A stretch of DNA of 11,622 nt from Patescibacteria group bacterium (GTDB lineage: Bacteria > Patescibacteriota > Saccharimonadia > Saccharimonadales > HK-STAS-PATE-42), in the NCBI GenBank assembly GCA_030917805.1, contig JAUPUA010000089.1, forward strand, positions 1-11,622, written 5' to 3'. Positions 1-6,329 of the stretch are shown piece by piece. How positions within the stretch are numbered: position 1 is the first letter of the stretch; each line of letters opens with the position of its first letter. The notes under the pieces were generated by a model, which was given only the letters and a program-made list of their open reading frames with translations, was not told where the DNA came from and searched no databases. A program made the position numbers and the translations under genes.

Positions 1-784
1 TATTTGCCACTAAGCCCATACCTCTATTGATTGTTCTTGTACCGAATCTGTCTTGGTAGCGAGTACCAGCTTTTGCGTCCGCCCGATTAGTAGAGACTCT
101 CTTTTGGTCCCATTTCTTGGTCCTGTCGATAAATCCTTTATCTTTGTTGTTGACCATTCCCGCTACTTTTCCAATAGCTCCGCCAGCGAGACTGAGAGCT
201 TTACCAACGAAGAAATATGGAAGAATAAGAAGAGCTATTGCTGCTAGATCATACATTATATCTGTGGCAACATCGGTCCCTCTGGCCTTAGAAATAATGC
301 CTGCAGAGACTTTTGATAGGCCGAAGAAGGCCATTATGAATGGATACATTAGCAATAGCTTAGAGAACCAATCCCACCATTTTTTAGCCCAACTTTCTGT
401 TTGTGGGAAGACGCTGAGGGCTATGGCTACCGGCGCTATTATAACTAGGCCTATTAAGAGTACTCTACGTATTAGGGTAATGACAAAGGCAAAGAGGATT
501 CCAAAAAGACCCGTTATGGCAACTCCTAGAATGGGTATAAGGCCAAATGCTGCACCAGCAGCTCCAACTGCGGTGAGTGTAAAGACGGCCGCACCTGATG
601 AAGCACCTATCTCTATGCCTCTACCAATATCACCAAAAGGCGCCATAACTAACTCTTCTGCGCCCTTTCCTATTACATCAACCGCTCTTATAAATATCTC
701 CATCAGCCCCCAGGATAAGTTAACAAGAACAAGCGCAAAAATGGCTCTAGGGATTATTTTTTTAAGGTCATAGGCGCTGAACAT
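1..784 (-). CDS. TrbL/VirB6-like polytopic T4SS membrane protein (C-terminal part missing)
   Basis: Open reading frame of 261 codons from ATG at 784, with no stop before the left edge, so the C-terminus is outside the window. The product is mostly hydrophobic, with membrane segments near residues 12-36, 64-82, 83-104, 107-126, 141-160 and 177-200. A basic soluble tail rich in K, R, D and T follows from about 205. The opening YDLKKIIPR followed by a helix containing VNLSW, and the later APVAIAL and WWDWF motifs, resemble TrbL/VirB6-type channel proteins of CPR T4SS loci. Family membership is inferred from this resemblance. The role would be an inner-membrane channel component. The upstream gene is in the same frame and ends 15 bases before this ATG, with in-frame TAG and TAA stops between them. 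TATAAT at 792-797 lies exactly 7 bases before the ATG, so an internal promoter giving a leaderless message is possible. Confidence 0.75.
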   Translation of the reverse strand, partial: MFSAYDLKKIIPRAIFALVLVNLSWGLMEIFIRAVDVIGKGAEELVMAPFGDIGRGIEIGASSGAAVFTLTAVGAAGAAFGLIPILGVAITGLFGILFAFVITLIRRVLLIGLVIIAPVAIALSVFPQTESWAKKWWDWFSKLLLMYPFIMAFFGLSKVSAGIISKARGTDVATDIMYDLAAIALLILPYFFVGKALSLAGGAIGKVAGMVNNKDKGFIDRTKKWDQKRVSTNRADAKAGTRYQDRFGTRTINRGMGLVAN

Positions 785-799
785 AGTTTATATTATAGG

Positions 800-2293
800 C
801 TATTCACCCTTTACTCCTTTAACTAAGAGGGCTAGTAAGAACCCTGCCATGATTATTATTGTTGCAAGAGACCTGAATATGTTCCACGCATTCTTTAGTC
901 CATCGTCAACGTTTTGCTCATCAAGGCTAAAGACTAGCCAACTATCGATCCACTCCTTTAGTTTGGTTAGTACTGTGTCTACAAGATCCAAGATGGGACA
1001 TACGAACCAAGATACAAAGTCGTTTGAGGCAAGGCAGAGGTCTTCTTCTGGGGTGTTACCGCCACTGCCTGCTGCAGCCGCTGCAGCCGCTGCTTCAACA
1101 TCTGCTTTTATTTGAGCTATGTCTTGATCTAATTCTTCGAGAACTTCTGCGGCGCCAGGGGCATTTTCGGCAATACATAATTTGAATTTATTAAGCTGTG
1201 CTTGCGTTGGTGGCGGCGTGGTGTTTAAGATGTGGTCTTCGTCGTTGTATACAAACCAGGTGGCTACTTCGTAGACATTAATGCCGTTGGTGAAGTTTAA
1301 ACCCGCATCTGCGGCGCAGACCAATAGTACGTTTTTGGCATCCTGCGAATTGATCCACTGGCCCCCAAGCTCAGCGGCTGCAGCCGCCTTCCTTGCGTCT
1401 GTCAGGTCTTTTATAAGGTCTTCGTCGCTGAATCCTATCAGATCTGTGTGATCTGGGAATATGTAGCTTTTAGTCTCGTCACAGCTTACGGCACCATCTT
1501 TATATTCTCCTACAATTTCTAGTTCTCCTGCCCAACCTACCCCATTAAAAGGGGTGTTCTTATCTTCGTACACCCAGTTATCAGGGTCTTTCTTTTGTTC
1601 GGTGGTGGCTTCTTTTATGTCGACTGGTACGTTGGCCGTATCTGTTGGCCCCCATTTAAAGCACTTATTGAAGGCGTAGCTAATGATGCGGTCGGTCCAC
1701 ATCTCGAACTCTGAAGAGTCATTACCCACAAGACTAAACATATAGCTTCGAACTTTACCCCATAACTCAAGTGTCTTAACCCTACCACTACTGTCTAATT
1801 TTATTGGGTAAGGGTCGCCATTTGATATTTCATAGTAGTCTTTAAGAAATGCCTCTCGTTTTTTTGGAGAGCTCTCTCCAGTGTAGGCTCCATCATAGTA
1901 CCAGAATAGCGCTCTCGCGCAAGTAATTTGTCCACCAGATTCTGGGAACAAAACAGGAGAAACGTTTACTTTTTGACCCACATAGTTGGTCTCTAGTGGC
2001 GATCTATCTGGGTTGCCAAATTCTTCTCCAGACAGCTCTTCTTGGAAAATGAAATTGGTAGTACCATCACTAGTTCTATTACAAGGGCCCCTTTCAGTTA
2101 GCGCTCTGAGGGCTTCATAGCGGGCCATCTTGGTCGGGGTAGCTGCAGCTTCGGTTGATTGTCGGGGGATTAATCCGAGAAGCTGAACTGCCACAATAAG
2201 TAGTACTAGAGCTAACCTTGTAAAGTAGGGTTTCTTTCTGCGACCATTAGACTTACTTTTTATCTTAGTATCTCTGATCTTGTGCGTGTTCAT
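800..2293 (-). CDS. Exported cysteine-containing T4SS-associated protein; likely N-terminal half of a VirB6-like protein
   Basis: The 497-residue product has a basic N-terminus and a hydrophobic signal or anchor at about 24-43, ending near TEAAA. A long soluble region follows and a membrane helix near 470-491 closes the protein. The soluble part has eight cysteines (71, 125, 211, 271, 326, 373, 420, 432), an even number compatible with disulfides outside the cell. An eight-alanine run at 401-408 followed by GSGG looks like a flexible linker. The end, with a CP at 432-433, W470 and FRSLA just before the helix, resembles the segment that in CPR VirB6-like proteins directly precedes the KKxxPR helix, which here begins the next gene. 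The function is therefore inferred to be the extracellular module of a T4SS channel. It follows 2307-2927 after 13 bases, as an operon. There is no good Shine-Dalgarno at normal spacing; GAGGA lies about 18 bases upstream. Confidence 0.7.
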   Translation of the reverse strand: MNTHKIRDTKIKSKSNGRRKKPYFTRLALVLLIVAVQLLGLIPRQSTEAAATPTKMARYEALRALTERGPCNRTSDGTTNFIFQEELSGEEFGNPDRSPLETNYVGQKVNVSPVLFPESGGQITCARALFWYYDGAYTGESSPKKREAFLKDYYEISNGDPYPIKLDSSGRVKTLELWGKVRSYMFSLVGNDSSEFEMWTDRIISYAFNKCFKWGPTDTANVPVDIKEATTEQKKDPDNWVYEDKNTPFNGVGWAGELEIVGEYKDGAVSCDETKSYIFPDHTDLIGFSDEDLIKDLTDARKAAAAAELGGQWINSQDAKNVLLVCAADAGLNFTNGINVYEVATWFVYNDEDHILNTTPPPTQAQLNKFKLCIAENAPGAAEVLEELDQDIAQIKADVEAAAAAAAAGSGGNTPEEDLCLASNDFVSWFVCPILDLVDTVLTKLKEWIDSWLVFSLDEQNVDDGLKNAWNIFRSLATIIIMAGFLLALLVKGVKGE

Positions 2294-2306
2294 AAGCTAT
2301 TTTTTT

Positions 2307-2927
2307 CTAGTCCTCTAAGTAGATGTTTTTTGGTGCCGGCTCAGCTTTAAGTGAGGTGGCTATTTGTGGAGCGAGTGCTGAGAGGGACTTGTCCTTGCTC
2401 CCCCATTCAAATGATAACTTCCAGATATATTCTTCGGATACAACGTAATAATCTTGCATGTTTGGTTTATCTTTGTGGTCAACAATCAGTACATCACGTT
2501 CGTAGAGCCTCTCTCTACGAGAGGTTAGGCCCGGCATGTCTACCCCTTCTATATTTTTTAGGGCCAGAGTAGTAACCTTGCCGAGGTCGTCTTTACCGTC
2601 AGCCCTTAGAAACTTGCTTATCGTTATGGTTTGGCCTGTTTCTTGATTAGATTGGGGGAGGGATAGTTTAAGGTCAAATCCGCTTTCTTTTAACTCAAGC
2701 TCCTTTGGGATATATAAGGATAGCCTAAAGGCTCTAGATGTGCTGGTGTACTCTTTTAGGGAAGAATTTTTTTGAGCCGCATTTTTAGAAATATCCTCTT
2801 TTGTGATTATAGAAATGACTCCTATAAATATAGTTAGGCCAATCAAGCTTAAGAGAATTATAACCTTGGTACGATTTGAGGAGTTATTAGAGGCTTGATA
2901 GCCGGTTTGTTTTTTTTGAAATAACAT
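2307..2927 (-). CDS. Single-pass membrane protein of the T4SS-like operon, unknown function
   Basis: The 206-residue product has a short cytoplasmic polar N-terminus, one membrane helix at about 21-42, and a soluble domain of about 160 residues that should face outward. The domain alternates charged and hydrophobic stretches, as in a mixed alpha/beta fold (for example RLSLYIPKEL near 68-77 and YIWKLSFEW near 167-175). It contains no cysteine. I do not recognise the family. It is the first gene of the leftward arm, 13 bases upstream of the cysteine-containing VirB6-like part, and diverges from the pilin array. A role in the same envelope complex is inferred from position only. No clear Shine-Dalgarno precedes the ATG. 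Confidence 0.65.
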   Translation of the reverse strand: MLFQKKQTGYQASNNSSNRTKVIILLSLIGLTIFIGVISIITKEDISKNAAQKNSSLKEYTSTSRAFRLSLYIPKELELKESGFDLKLSLPQSNQETGQTITISKFLRADGKDDLGKVTTLALKNIEGVDMPGLTSRRERLYERDVLIVDHKDKPNMQDYYVVSEEYIWKLSFEWGSKDKSLSALAPQIATSLKAEPAPKNIYLED

Positions 2928-3001
2928 CTTTAATTCTGAGGATTTGAGGTAGTGTACTTTTTGACTTAGCGTATAAGCTTAATATTAACAACAATAGGGT
3001 C

Positions 3002-3007
3002 TATAAT
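3002..3007 (+). promoter_or_regulatory. Candidate -10 box for the pilin array
   Basis: TATAAT lies 32 bases before the first pilin start codon, with a weak -35-like TTAATA at 2979-2984 (17-base spacer). A second possible pair is TTGACT at 2961-2966 with TATTAA at 2983-2988. Either would transcribe the rightward array. No convincing promoter for the leftward arm was found in the shared 112-base gap 2928-3039. Confidence 0.45.
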
Positions 3008-3039
3008 GCCAGAGTTAAATTAGTGGTGAGGTTTGTAGT

Positions 3040-3312
3040 ATGATATTAAGTATGATGTTTACTATTTTCTTGGGAGCAGAAAGCTCTTTGCCTGAGCTTT
3101 ATGGCTTTGCGACTAGTTTCGTAGAGATATTAAGCTTATTGATTGGGTTAGTACTTGTTGGCAGTACTATATTCGCGGGCATTCAATATACTACCGCAGG
3201 CGGTGATACTGGTAAGGTTCAAAAAGCAAAAGGTAGATTGGCGAGCAATATATTGGTTCTGGTACTGTACATGTTCTCTGCGGCAATCTTAAACTGGCTA
3301 TTGCCAGGTTAG
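3040..3312 (+). CDS. TrbC/VirB2-like T4SS pilin paralogue 1
   Basis: The 90-residue product has two membrane helices, about 26-48 and 68-88. They are joined by a short loop with the signature QYTTAGGD (49-56) followed by KVQKAKGRL, and the protein ends LNWLLPG. This helix / YxTxGG / basic loop / helix layout is that of TrbC/VirB2-type pilin-like proteins common in CPR genomes. The start is supported by GAGG about 8 bases upstream (GGTGAGG at 3025-3031), one of the few clear ribosome sites in the window. There is no clear cleaved signal peptide, unlike most later copies. It is the first gene of a six-member tandem array; the next begins 14 bases after its stop. It may be a structural subunit or a membrane component rather than the main pilin. 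Confidence 0.8.
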   Translation: MILSMMFTIFLGAESSLPELYGFATSFVEILSLLIGLVLVGSTIFAGIQYTTAGGDTGKVQKAKGRLASNILVLVLYMFSAAILNWLLPG

Positions 3313-3326
3313 AAAAACATAAAACT

Positions 3327-3842
3327 ATGAAGAAACTATTTTTGAAGAATACTCTCTTAACAGCAATGCTTGTTTTAGTGCTAGCTATTTCAAATATGGT
3401 GGGTTTCAGCTCAAAAACGTTTGCTGCATCTTGCCAAGTTAAACAGACTACCTTACTAGGAATACCTACCTGGTATAAATATTTAGGAGGTAGTGAGGTT
3501 CAGCAACGAAATCCAGCGGACGGCTCACCTGCCGGAACGGTTTGCCAGCCTTTAATATGGACGAGGTCTGATGAGACAGATCCAAGTAAAAATGAGAAAT
3601 TACCAAGAAGGGACATGCTTTTAATAGCAGCAGCAATTATTGACATTTTGCTGAGGGTGGCTGGGCTAGCGGCTTTCATTTACCTATTGTATGGGGGATT
3701 TATGTACTTAACTAGTTCTGGTAACTCAGAAGGTGTAAAGAAGGCAGGATCTACACTTCTTAATGCAGCGATAGGGCTGGCGATCGCTATATCTGCAACT
3801 ACTATTGTTAATTACTTTGCGGGCAGACTCTCGGGAACTTAA
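3327..3842 (+). CDS. TrbC/VirB2-like T4SS pilin paralogue 2, with signal peptide and insert
   Basis: The 171-residue product has a signal peptide (basic start, hydrophobic 9-27, probable cleavage after TFA near residue 33). A soluble segment of about 60 residues with two cysteines (36, 73) follows, which could form a disulfide after export. Two membrane helices lie at about 99-126 and 143-163, with the pilin signature YGGFMYLTSSGN at 122-133 and KKAG in the loop. The soluble insert before the helices is longer than in paralogues 1 and 3 and includes an aromatic WYKYLGG patch. It ends in TAA and lacks a strong Shine-Dalgarno. The assignment rests on the conserved two-helix core shared with its neighbours. 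Confidence 0.8.
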   Translation: MKKLFLKNTLLTAMLVLVLAISNMVGFSSKTFAASCQVKQTTLLGIPTWYKYLGGSEVQQRNPADGSPAGTVCQPLIWTRSDETDPSKNEKLPRRDMLLIAAAIIDILLRVAGLAAFIYLLYGGFMYLTSSGNSEGVKKAGSTLLNAAIGLAIAISATTIVNYFAGRLSGT

Positions 3843-3868
3843 ATTATGGCCTAAATAACTGAAGAGCT

Positions 3869-3896
3869 TTGCTTAGTTAGTGTTGAGTGGTATAAA
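3869..3896 (+). promoter_or_regulatory. Internal promoter before pilin paralogue 3
   Basis: TTGCTT at 3869-3874, a 16-base spacer, and TATAAA at 3891-3896 preceded by TGG (TGn extension). The expected transcription start is about 3903, only a few bases before ATG 3907, so the message would be almost leaderless. Confidence 0.45.
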
Positions 3897-3906
3897 CTTT
3901 GTAGAT

Positions 3907-4203
3907 ATGAATGTACTGGCCAATATCTATCAATTAATTGCTACCGTCTATGAAGATGTTGGTTTACCTAAGGGTGATATCTCTACCTTTGGTGAGAATG
4001 CAAAGAATCTGGTTTTTGTAATAGCTGGTGTTATTACAATTTATATTATTCTTTCGGCAGGATTCAAATATGTAACCTCAGGCGGTAATGCCGAGGACAC
4101 AAAAAAGGCGGGTCAAACAATTGTCTATGGAGCCGTAGGTTTATTTATCATATTAATGAGCTATGTAATTATCACATGGGTCTTTAAGGTGGGGGGCGCA
4201 TAG
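3907..4203 (+). CDS. TrbC/VirB2-like T4SS pilin paralogue 3, short form
   Basis: The 98-residue product has two membrane helices (about 31-53 and 70-95) around the signature GFKYVTSGGNAED and a KKAGQT loop. There is no signal peptide and no cysteine. It begins with a soluble stretch, so its N-terminus may stay unprocessed, and it ends in VGGA. I chose ATG 3907 because a good extended -10 (TGG-TATAAA) ends 10 bases before it. A GTG at 3880 would add nine residues but lies upstream of that -10 box and has no clear ribosome site. It ends 9 bases before paralogue 4. Confidence 0.78.
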   Translation: MNVLANIYQLIATVYEDVGLPKGDISTFGENAKNLVFVIAGVITIYIILSAGFKYVTSGGNAEDTKKAGQTIVYGAVGLFIILMSYVIITWVFKVGGA

Positions 4204-4212
4204 TTTATAAAG

Positions 4213-4674
4213 ATGAGTATTACTAAAAGAATCTGCTTAAGTTTGATGCTCGTGGTTGGAGTGCTGTTTGCTTTAGGGTTACCGGCTCGGGGAGCTATTG
4301 AGGTAGACCCAGGGAGACCATTAAATGCTTTTTGTGAGGAAGTTAAAAATGGTAACCCAGCAGGGGTAGGTGGAAGTGGCAAACAACCCGAGGTTTGTGA
4401 ACAAGATAACGCTGACCCTAAGGGTGAGTCGCTATTATCATCGGGTGGGATTGTAGATAGAGTTTTTAAGCTTATATCTTGGCTAACTGGGTTGCTGGCA
4501 GTAATCTTTATTATGGTAGGTGGATTTAAGTTCGCAACAAGTGGTGGTAATAAAGAATCTGTTAAGAGCGCGAGAAATATGATTATTTATGCTATGGTTG
4601 GACTTGCTGTTATACTTTTAAGTAATCTAATATTTAATATAATCATAGGAATAGTTAAGGGCACAGGAAAATAG
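4213..4674 (+). CDS. TrbC/VirB2-like T4SS pilin paralogue 4, with signal peptide
   Basis: The 153-residue product has a signal peptide (KR at 5-6, hydrophobic core about 9-23, probable cleavage after ARGA near 28). A polar 50-residue segment with cysteines at 41 and 62 and a Gly/Ser/Pro-rich stretch follows. Two helices lie at about 83-107 and 121-147, around GGFKFATSGGNKES. A mature two-cysteine N-terminal segment is shared with paralogues 2 and 6. The close spacing to both neighbours suggests co-transcription and perhaps translational coupling, since no Shine-Dalgarno is evident. Confidence 0.8.
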   Translation: MSITKRICLSLMLVVGVLFALGLPARGAIEVDPGRPLNAFCEEVKNGNPAGVGGSGKQPEVCEQDNADPKGESLLSSGGIVDRVFKLISWLTGLLAVIFIMVGGFKFATSGGNKESVKSARNMIIYAMVGLAVILLSNLIFNIIIGIVKGTGK

Positions 4675-5226
4675 ATGTTTATGAAAAAGATTAAGAATAT
4701 TATACGTGGAGTGATAGTTGGGTCACTAGTTTTTCTTGGAATAATGTCTTTTGCGGGTTTCTTTGGGGTTGGTGCTTACGCTCTGGAGGATTGTTCTGCT
4801 TTCGTTGGGCCAGCAAAAGCAGAATGTGATGCCCGCAATGCAGCTGCAGGTGGTGGAGGCGGTGGTGGTGCGGCGGTGGATAGTGCGTGTGAGGGCGTTA
4901 GTTCCCTTGGTGTAACTTGTGGAGGCGGTGGAACTGCCCAGGATGTGATAAACGGGCCAATTGGTACCTTTGTTAGTCTTATTTCTTACGTGGTTGGTGT
5001 TGCCTGTGTAGTTATGATAATTTATGGAGCATTTAGATTTATAACAAGTGGTGGTAACTCTGATGCGACCAAGAGTGCAAGAAATACGATCTTGTATGCT
5101 CTTGTTGGCTTATTTATTGTCTTAACGGTAAATATCTTAGTCAACTTTGTGTTTAACCAGGCCAATGATATAAATAATCCGACTCCAGCACCTACCGCAC
5201 CCGTCACTACACCGCCAGCAATATAG
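4675..5226 (+). CDS. TrbC/VirB2-like T4SS pilin paralogue 5, Gly-rich with Pro/Thr tail
   Basis: The 183-residue product starts immediately after the stop of paralogue 4 (TAG directly followed by ATG), with AGGA about 9 bases upstream. ATG 4681 is an alternative start. It has a long hydrophobic leader (about 10-37), then a cysteine-rich and Gly-rich exported segment (Cys 40, 51, 72, 82, with seven consecutive Gly at 59-65). Helices lie at about 97-120 and 137-160, around GAFRFITSGGNSD and the KSARNTILYALVG motif it shares almost exactly with paralogue 6. The tail is rich in Pro and Thr, unique in the array, and would be exposed if the topology is conserved. It appears most closely related to the sixth copy. 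Confidence 0.8.
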   Translation: MFMKKIKNIIRGVIVGSLVFLGIMSFAGFFGVGAYALEDCSAFVGPAKAECDARNAAAGGGGGGGAAVDSACEGVSSLGVTCGGGGTAQDVINGPIGTFVSLISYVVGVACVVMIIYGAFRFITSGGNSDATKSARNTILYALVGLFIVLTVNILVNFVFNQANDINNPTPAPTAPVTTPPAI

Positions 5227-5246
5227 CCTATAGGGCCGAATCTTGC

Positions 5247-5276
5247 TTGACACGCTGGAGGGGATTTGTATATGAT
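5247..5276 (+). promoter_or_regulatory. Strong promoter of pilin paralogue 6
   Basis: TTGACA at 5247-5252 matches the -35 consensus perfectly. After an 18-base spacer comes TATGAT at 5271-5276. The predicted start near 5283 gives a leader of about 66 bases. This is the best-matching -35/-10 pair in the window. Confidence 0.75.
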
Positions 5277-5283
5277 TTATAGC

Positions 5284-5315
5284 ATAAGCTTTCCCGCTAA
5301 TGTGGTTAGCCTTAT
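5284..5315 (+). promoter_or_regulatory. Foldable 5' leader of pilin paralogue 6
   Basis: ATAAG (5284-5288) can pair with CTTAT (5311-5315), stacked directly on GCTAA (5296-5300) pairing with TTAGC (5306-5310). A seven-base bulge CTTTCCC lies on the 5' side and the loop is TGTGG. It would lie at the very 5' end of the mRNA, where stem-loops are known to protect messages. That role here is inferred. Confidence 0.4.
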
Positions 5316-5348
5316 ATAAACTATAAAGATAAGGTAAATATAAATACT

Positions 5349-5792
5349 ATGAAGGCAATCAAGAAGATATTAAGTTTAGTGACTGTGCTTGCCCTGGCTG
5401 TTGGGGTACTCGGTTTTGTTCCGTCACAATCTAGTGCAGCTCTAAACGGTGAAGTATGTGACGGTATCTTAACTGTCGTAAATGGCGATGCTGTTACAGG
5501 ATCAGCTGAGGCAGATTGTTCTGGGGGTGAGGACGGAGAAGACACTTTAGCCAAAACAATAAACAGTGTTATTAACCTGTTTTCTTTAATCGTTGGTGCG
5601 GCTTCTGTGATTATGATAATCTATGGTGGATTTAAATATATTACTAGTGGTGGATCTGACGATAATACTAAGAGTGCTAAGAATACAATTCTATACGCCC
5701 TTGTTGGCCTAATTATCGTGCTTCTTGCACAAACTATTGTTAAGTTTGTGTTCAGTAAGGCAACTAGCCTTAATAGCGAAGCTAACCAGTAG
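5349..5792 (+). CDS. TrbC/VirB2-like T4SS pilin paralogue 6, candidate major subunit
   Basis: The 147-residue product has a classic signal peptide (KAIKK start, hydrophobic 8-23, cleavage near SSAA at 28-31). A short acidic exported segment carries cysteines 37 and 57 and the GGEDGED cluster. Two helices lie at about 73-97 and 113-136, around YGGFKYITSGGSDDN and KSAKNTILYALVG. Unlike the other copies it has its own consensus promoter, a foldable leader and a strong terminator right after the stop, so it is likely to be made separately and in larger amount. That suggests the main pilus subunit, with the other five as minor or membrane components. This division of labour is an inference. No good Shine-Dalgarno is seen; AAGG lies about 16 bases before the ATG. 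Confidence 0.82.
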   Translation: MKAIKKILSLVTVLALAVGVLGFVPSQSSAALNGEVCDGILTVVNGDAVTGSAEADCSGGEDGEDTLAKTINSVINLFSLIVGAASVIMIIYGGFKYITSGGSDDNTKSAKNTILYALVGLIIVLLAQTIVKFVFSKATSLNSEANQ

Positions 5793-5810
5793 TAGTATAA
5801 ATTTACTCTT

Positions 5811-5851
5811 GTTGAAGAAAACACCCGGATTCATCGGGTGTTTTCTTCAAC
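5811..5851 (+). terminator. Intrinsic terminator after the pilin array (can work both ways)
   Basis: A perfect 17-base-pair stem (5811-5827 with 5835-5851) and a 7-base loop. The core is CACCCG/CGGGTG, followed by TTTTCTT in the plus direction. The arms are symmetric, so it could also stop leftward transcription. Confidence 0.9.
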
Positions 5852-5874
5852 ATCTAAATAGAACACCAGTCACG

Positions 5875-5915
5875 ATGTAAAAAGGTCGCTCTGTAATTGA
5901 GCGACCTTTTTACAT
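5875..5915 (-). terminator. Intrinsic terminator of the small basic protein gene (can work both ways)
   Basis: A perfect 17-base-pair stem (5875-5891 with 5899-5915) and a 7-base loop. The core is GGTCGCTC/GAGCGACC, flanked by five A on one side and five T on the other. It lies 19 bases beyond the stop of the leftward gene at 5935. Confidence 0.9.
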
Positions 5916-5934
5916 ATTGCGCCAAGAGTCAGTG

Positions 5935-6135
5935 TTATTTTTTAACGGCTTTCTTAACAGTCTTAGTAGCTTTAGAGGCTACATTCTTAGCCTTGGCTTG
6001 AGCAATCTTTGCATCTTTAGTATTCACCTTGCCGTCTTTATTTAGGTCGGCTGCACCCTTAGCACTTTTTACTGCACTACTGGCAGTCTTTTCACCCTTT
6101 TTTAGTAAACCTTTTAATTTATTCGTGATGCTCAT
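5935..6135 (-). CDS. Small Lys/Ala-rich basic protein with one EF-hand-like loop
   Basis: The 66-residue product has about one third lysine and one fifth alanine and no cysteine, aromatic residue or membrane helix. Residues 30-41 read DLNKDGKVNTKD, which fits an EF-hand/dockerin calcium loop with ligand positions D30, N32, D34, N38 and D41. On both sides lie AK-rich stretches resembling histone-H1-like or other nucleic-acid-binding tails. Such proteins may bind DNA, RNA or acidic polymers; none of this is shown by the sequence. The start is firm: AAGGAG lies about 7 bases upstream, the best ribosome site in the window. It also has a good promoter and its own terminator, so it is probably an abundant, independently expressed protein. 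Confidence 0.8.
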   Translation of the reverse strand: MSITNKLKGLLKKGEKTASSAVKSAKGAADLNKDGKVNTKDAKIAQAKAKNVASKATKTVKKAVKK

Positions 6136-6177
6136 TGTTATCTCCTTTTTACTTTAATTTGTTAGAGCTAATGTCTA

Positions 6178-6206
6178 ATTCTAGCAAATATAGGGGTAGA
6201 ATCCAA
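6178..6206 (-). promoter_or_regulatory. Promoter of the small basic protein gene
   Basis: On the minus strand, TTGGAT (6206-6201), a 17-base spacer and TAGAAT (6183-6178) with a TGC extension just before the -10. It is back to back with the tRNA-Ser promoter. Confidence 0.65.
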
Positions 6207-6211
6207 GATTT

Positions 6212-6220
6212 TGGTATAAT
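6212..6220 (+). promoter_or_regulatory. Extended -10 promoter of tRNA-Ser
   Basis: TGG-TATAAT, a perfect -10 with TGn extension, 13 bases before the tRNA. No good -35 is visible. The same nonamer precedes tRNA-Leu(GAG). Confidence 0.65.
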
Positions 6221-6233
6221 CTAGTTCTTATAG

Positions 6234-6323
6234 GGAGAGGTGGCCGAGTGGTTGAAGGCGCACGCTTGGAAAGCGTGTGTGCCAGCAATGGTACCGCAGG
6301 TTCGAATCCTGTCCTCTCCGCCA
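6234..6323 (+). tRNA. tRNA-Ser(GGA)
   Basis: The acceptor stem GGAGAGG (6234-6240) pairs with CCTCTCC (6313-6319), followed by discriminator G and an encoded CCA. The anticodon arm CACGC / TTGGAAA / GCGTG puts GGA at the anticodon, reading UCC and UCU. The long variable arm is typical of serine tRNAs, and the T-loop GTTCGAATC is canonical. It ends 6 bases before the stop codon of the convergent Mur ligase gene. Confidence 0.95.
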
Positions 6324-6329
6324 AGATTA

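Noticed and set aside
117..773. A 218-codon plus-strand reading frame
   Set aside because: It is antisense to the TrbL/VirB6-like gene, whose minus-strand frame is open to the window edge and shows clear membrane helices. The plus-strand product has no coherent domain.
785..802. Amber read-through joining the two VirB6-like parts
   Set aside because: A second in-frame stop (TAA) follows TAG after three codons, so read-through would need two events. Separate translation from ATG 784 is simpler.
1072..1094. Short GCTGCAGCC repeats as a CRISPR or mobile-element sign
   Set aside because: They encode a polyalanine linker in frame; there are no spacers and no terminal repeats.
3880..3906. GTG start for pilin paralogue 3
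   Set aside because: No ribosome site is evident, and it lies upstream of an extended -10 box just before ATG 3907. It is kept only as an alternative.
5022..5207. Minus-strand frames inside pilin genes (also 5321-5554 and 5621-5824)
   Set aside because: These are shadows. They sit antisense to conserved pilin cores and resemble each other only because those cores are repeated.
6234..6323. Integrated element at the tRNA genes
   Set aside because: No integrase, no repeated tRNA 3' end and no mobile genes were seen around any of the three tRNAs.
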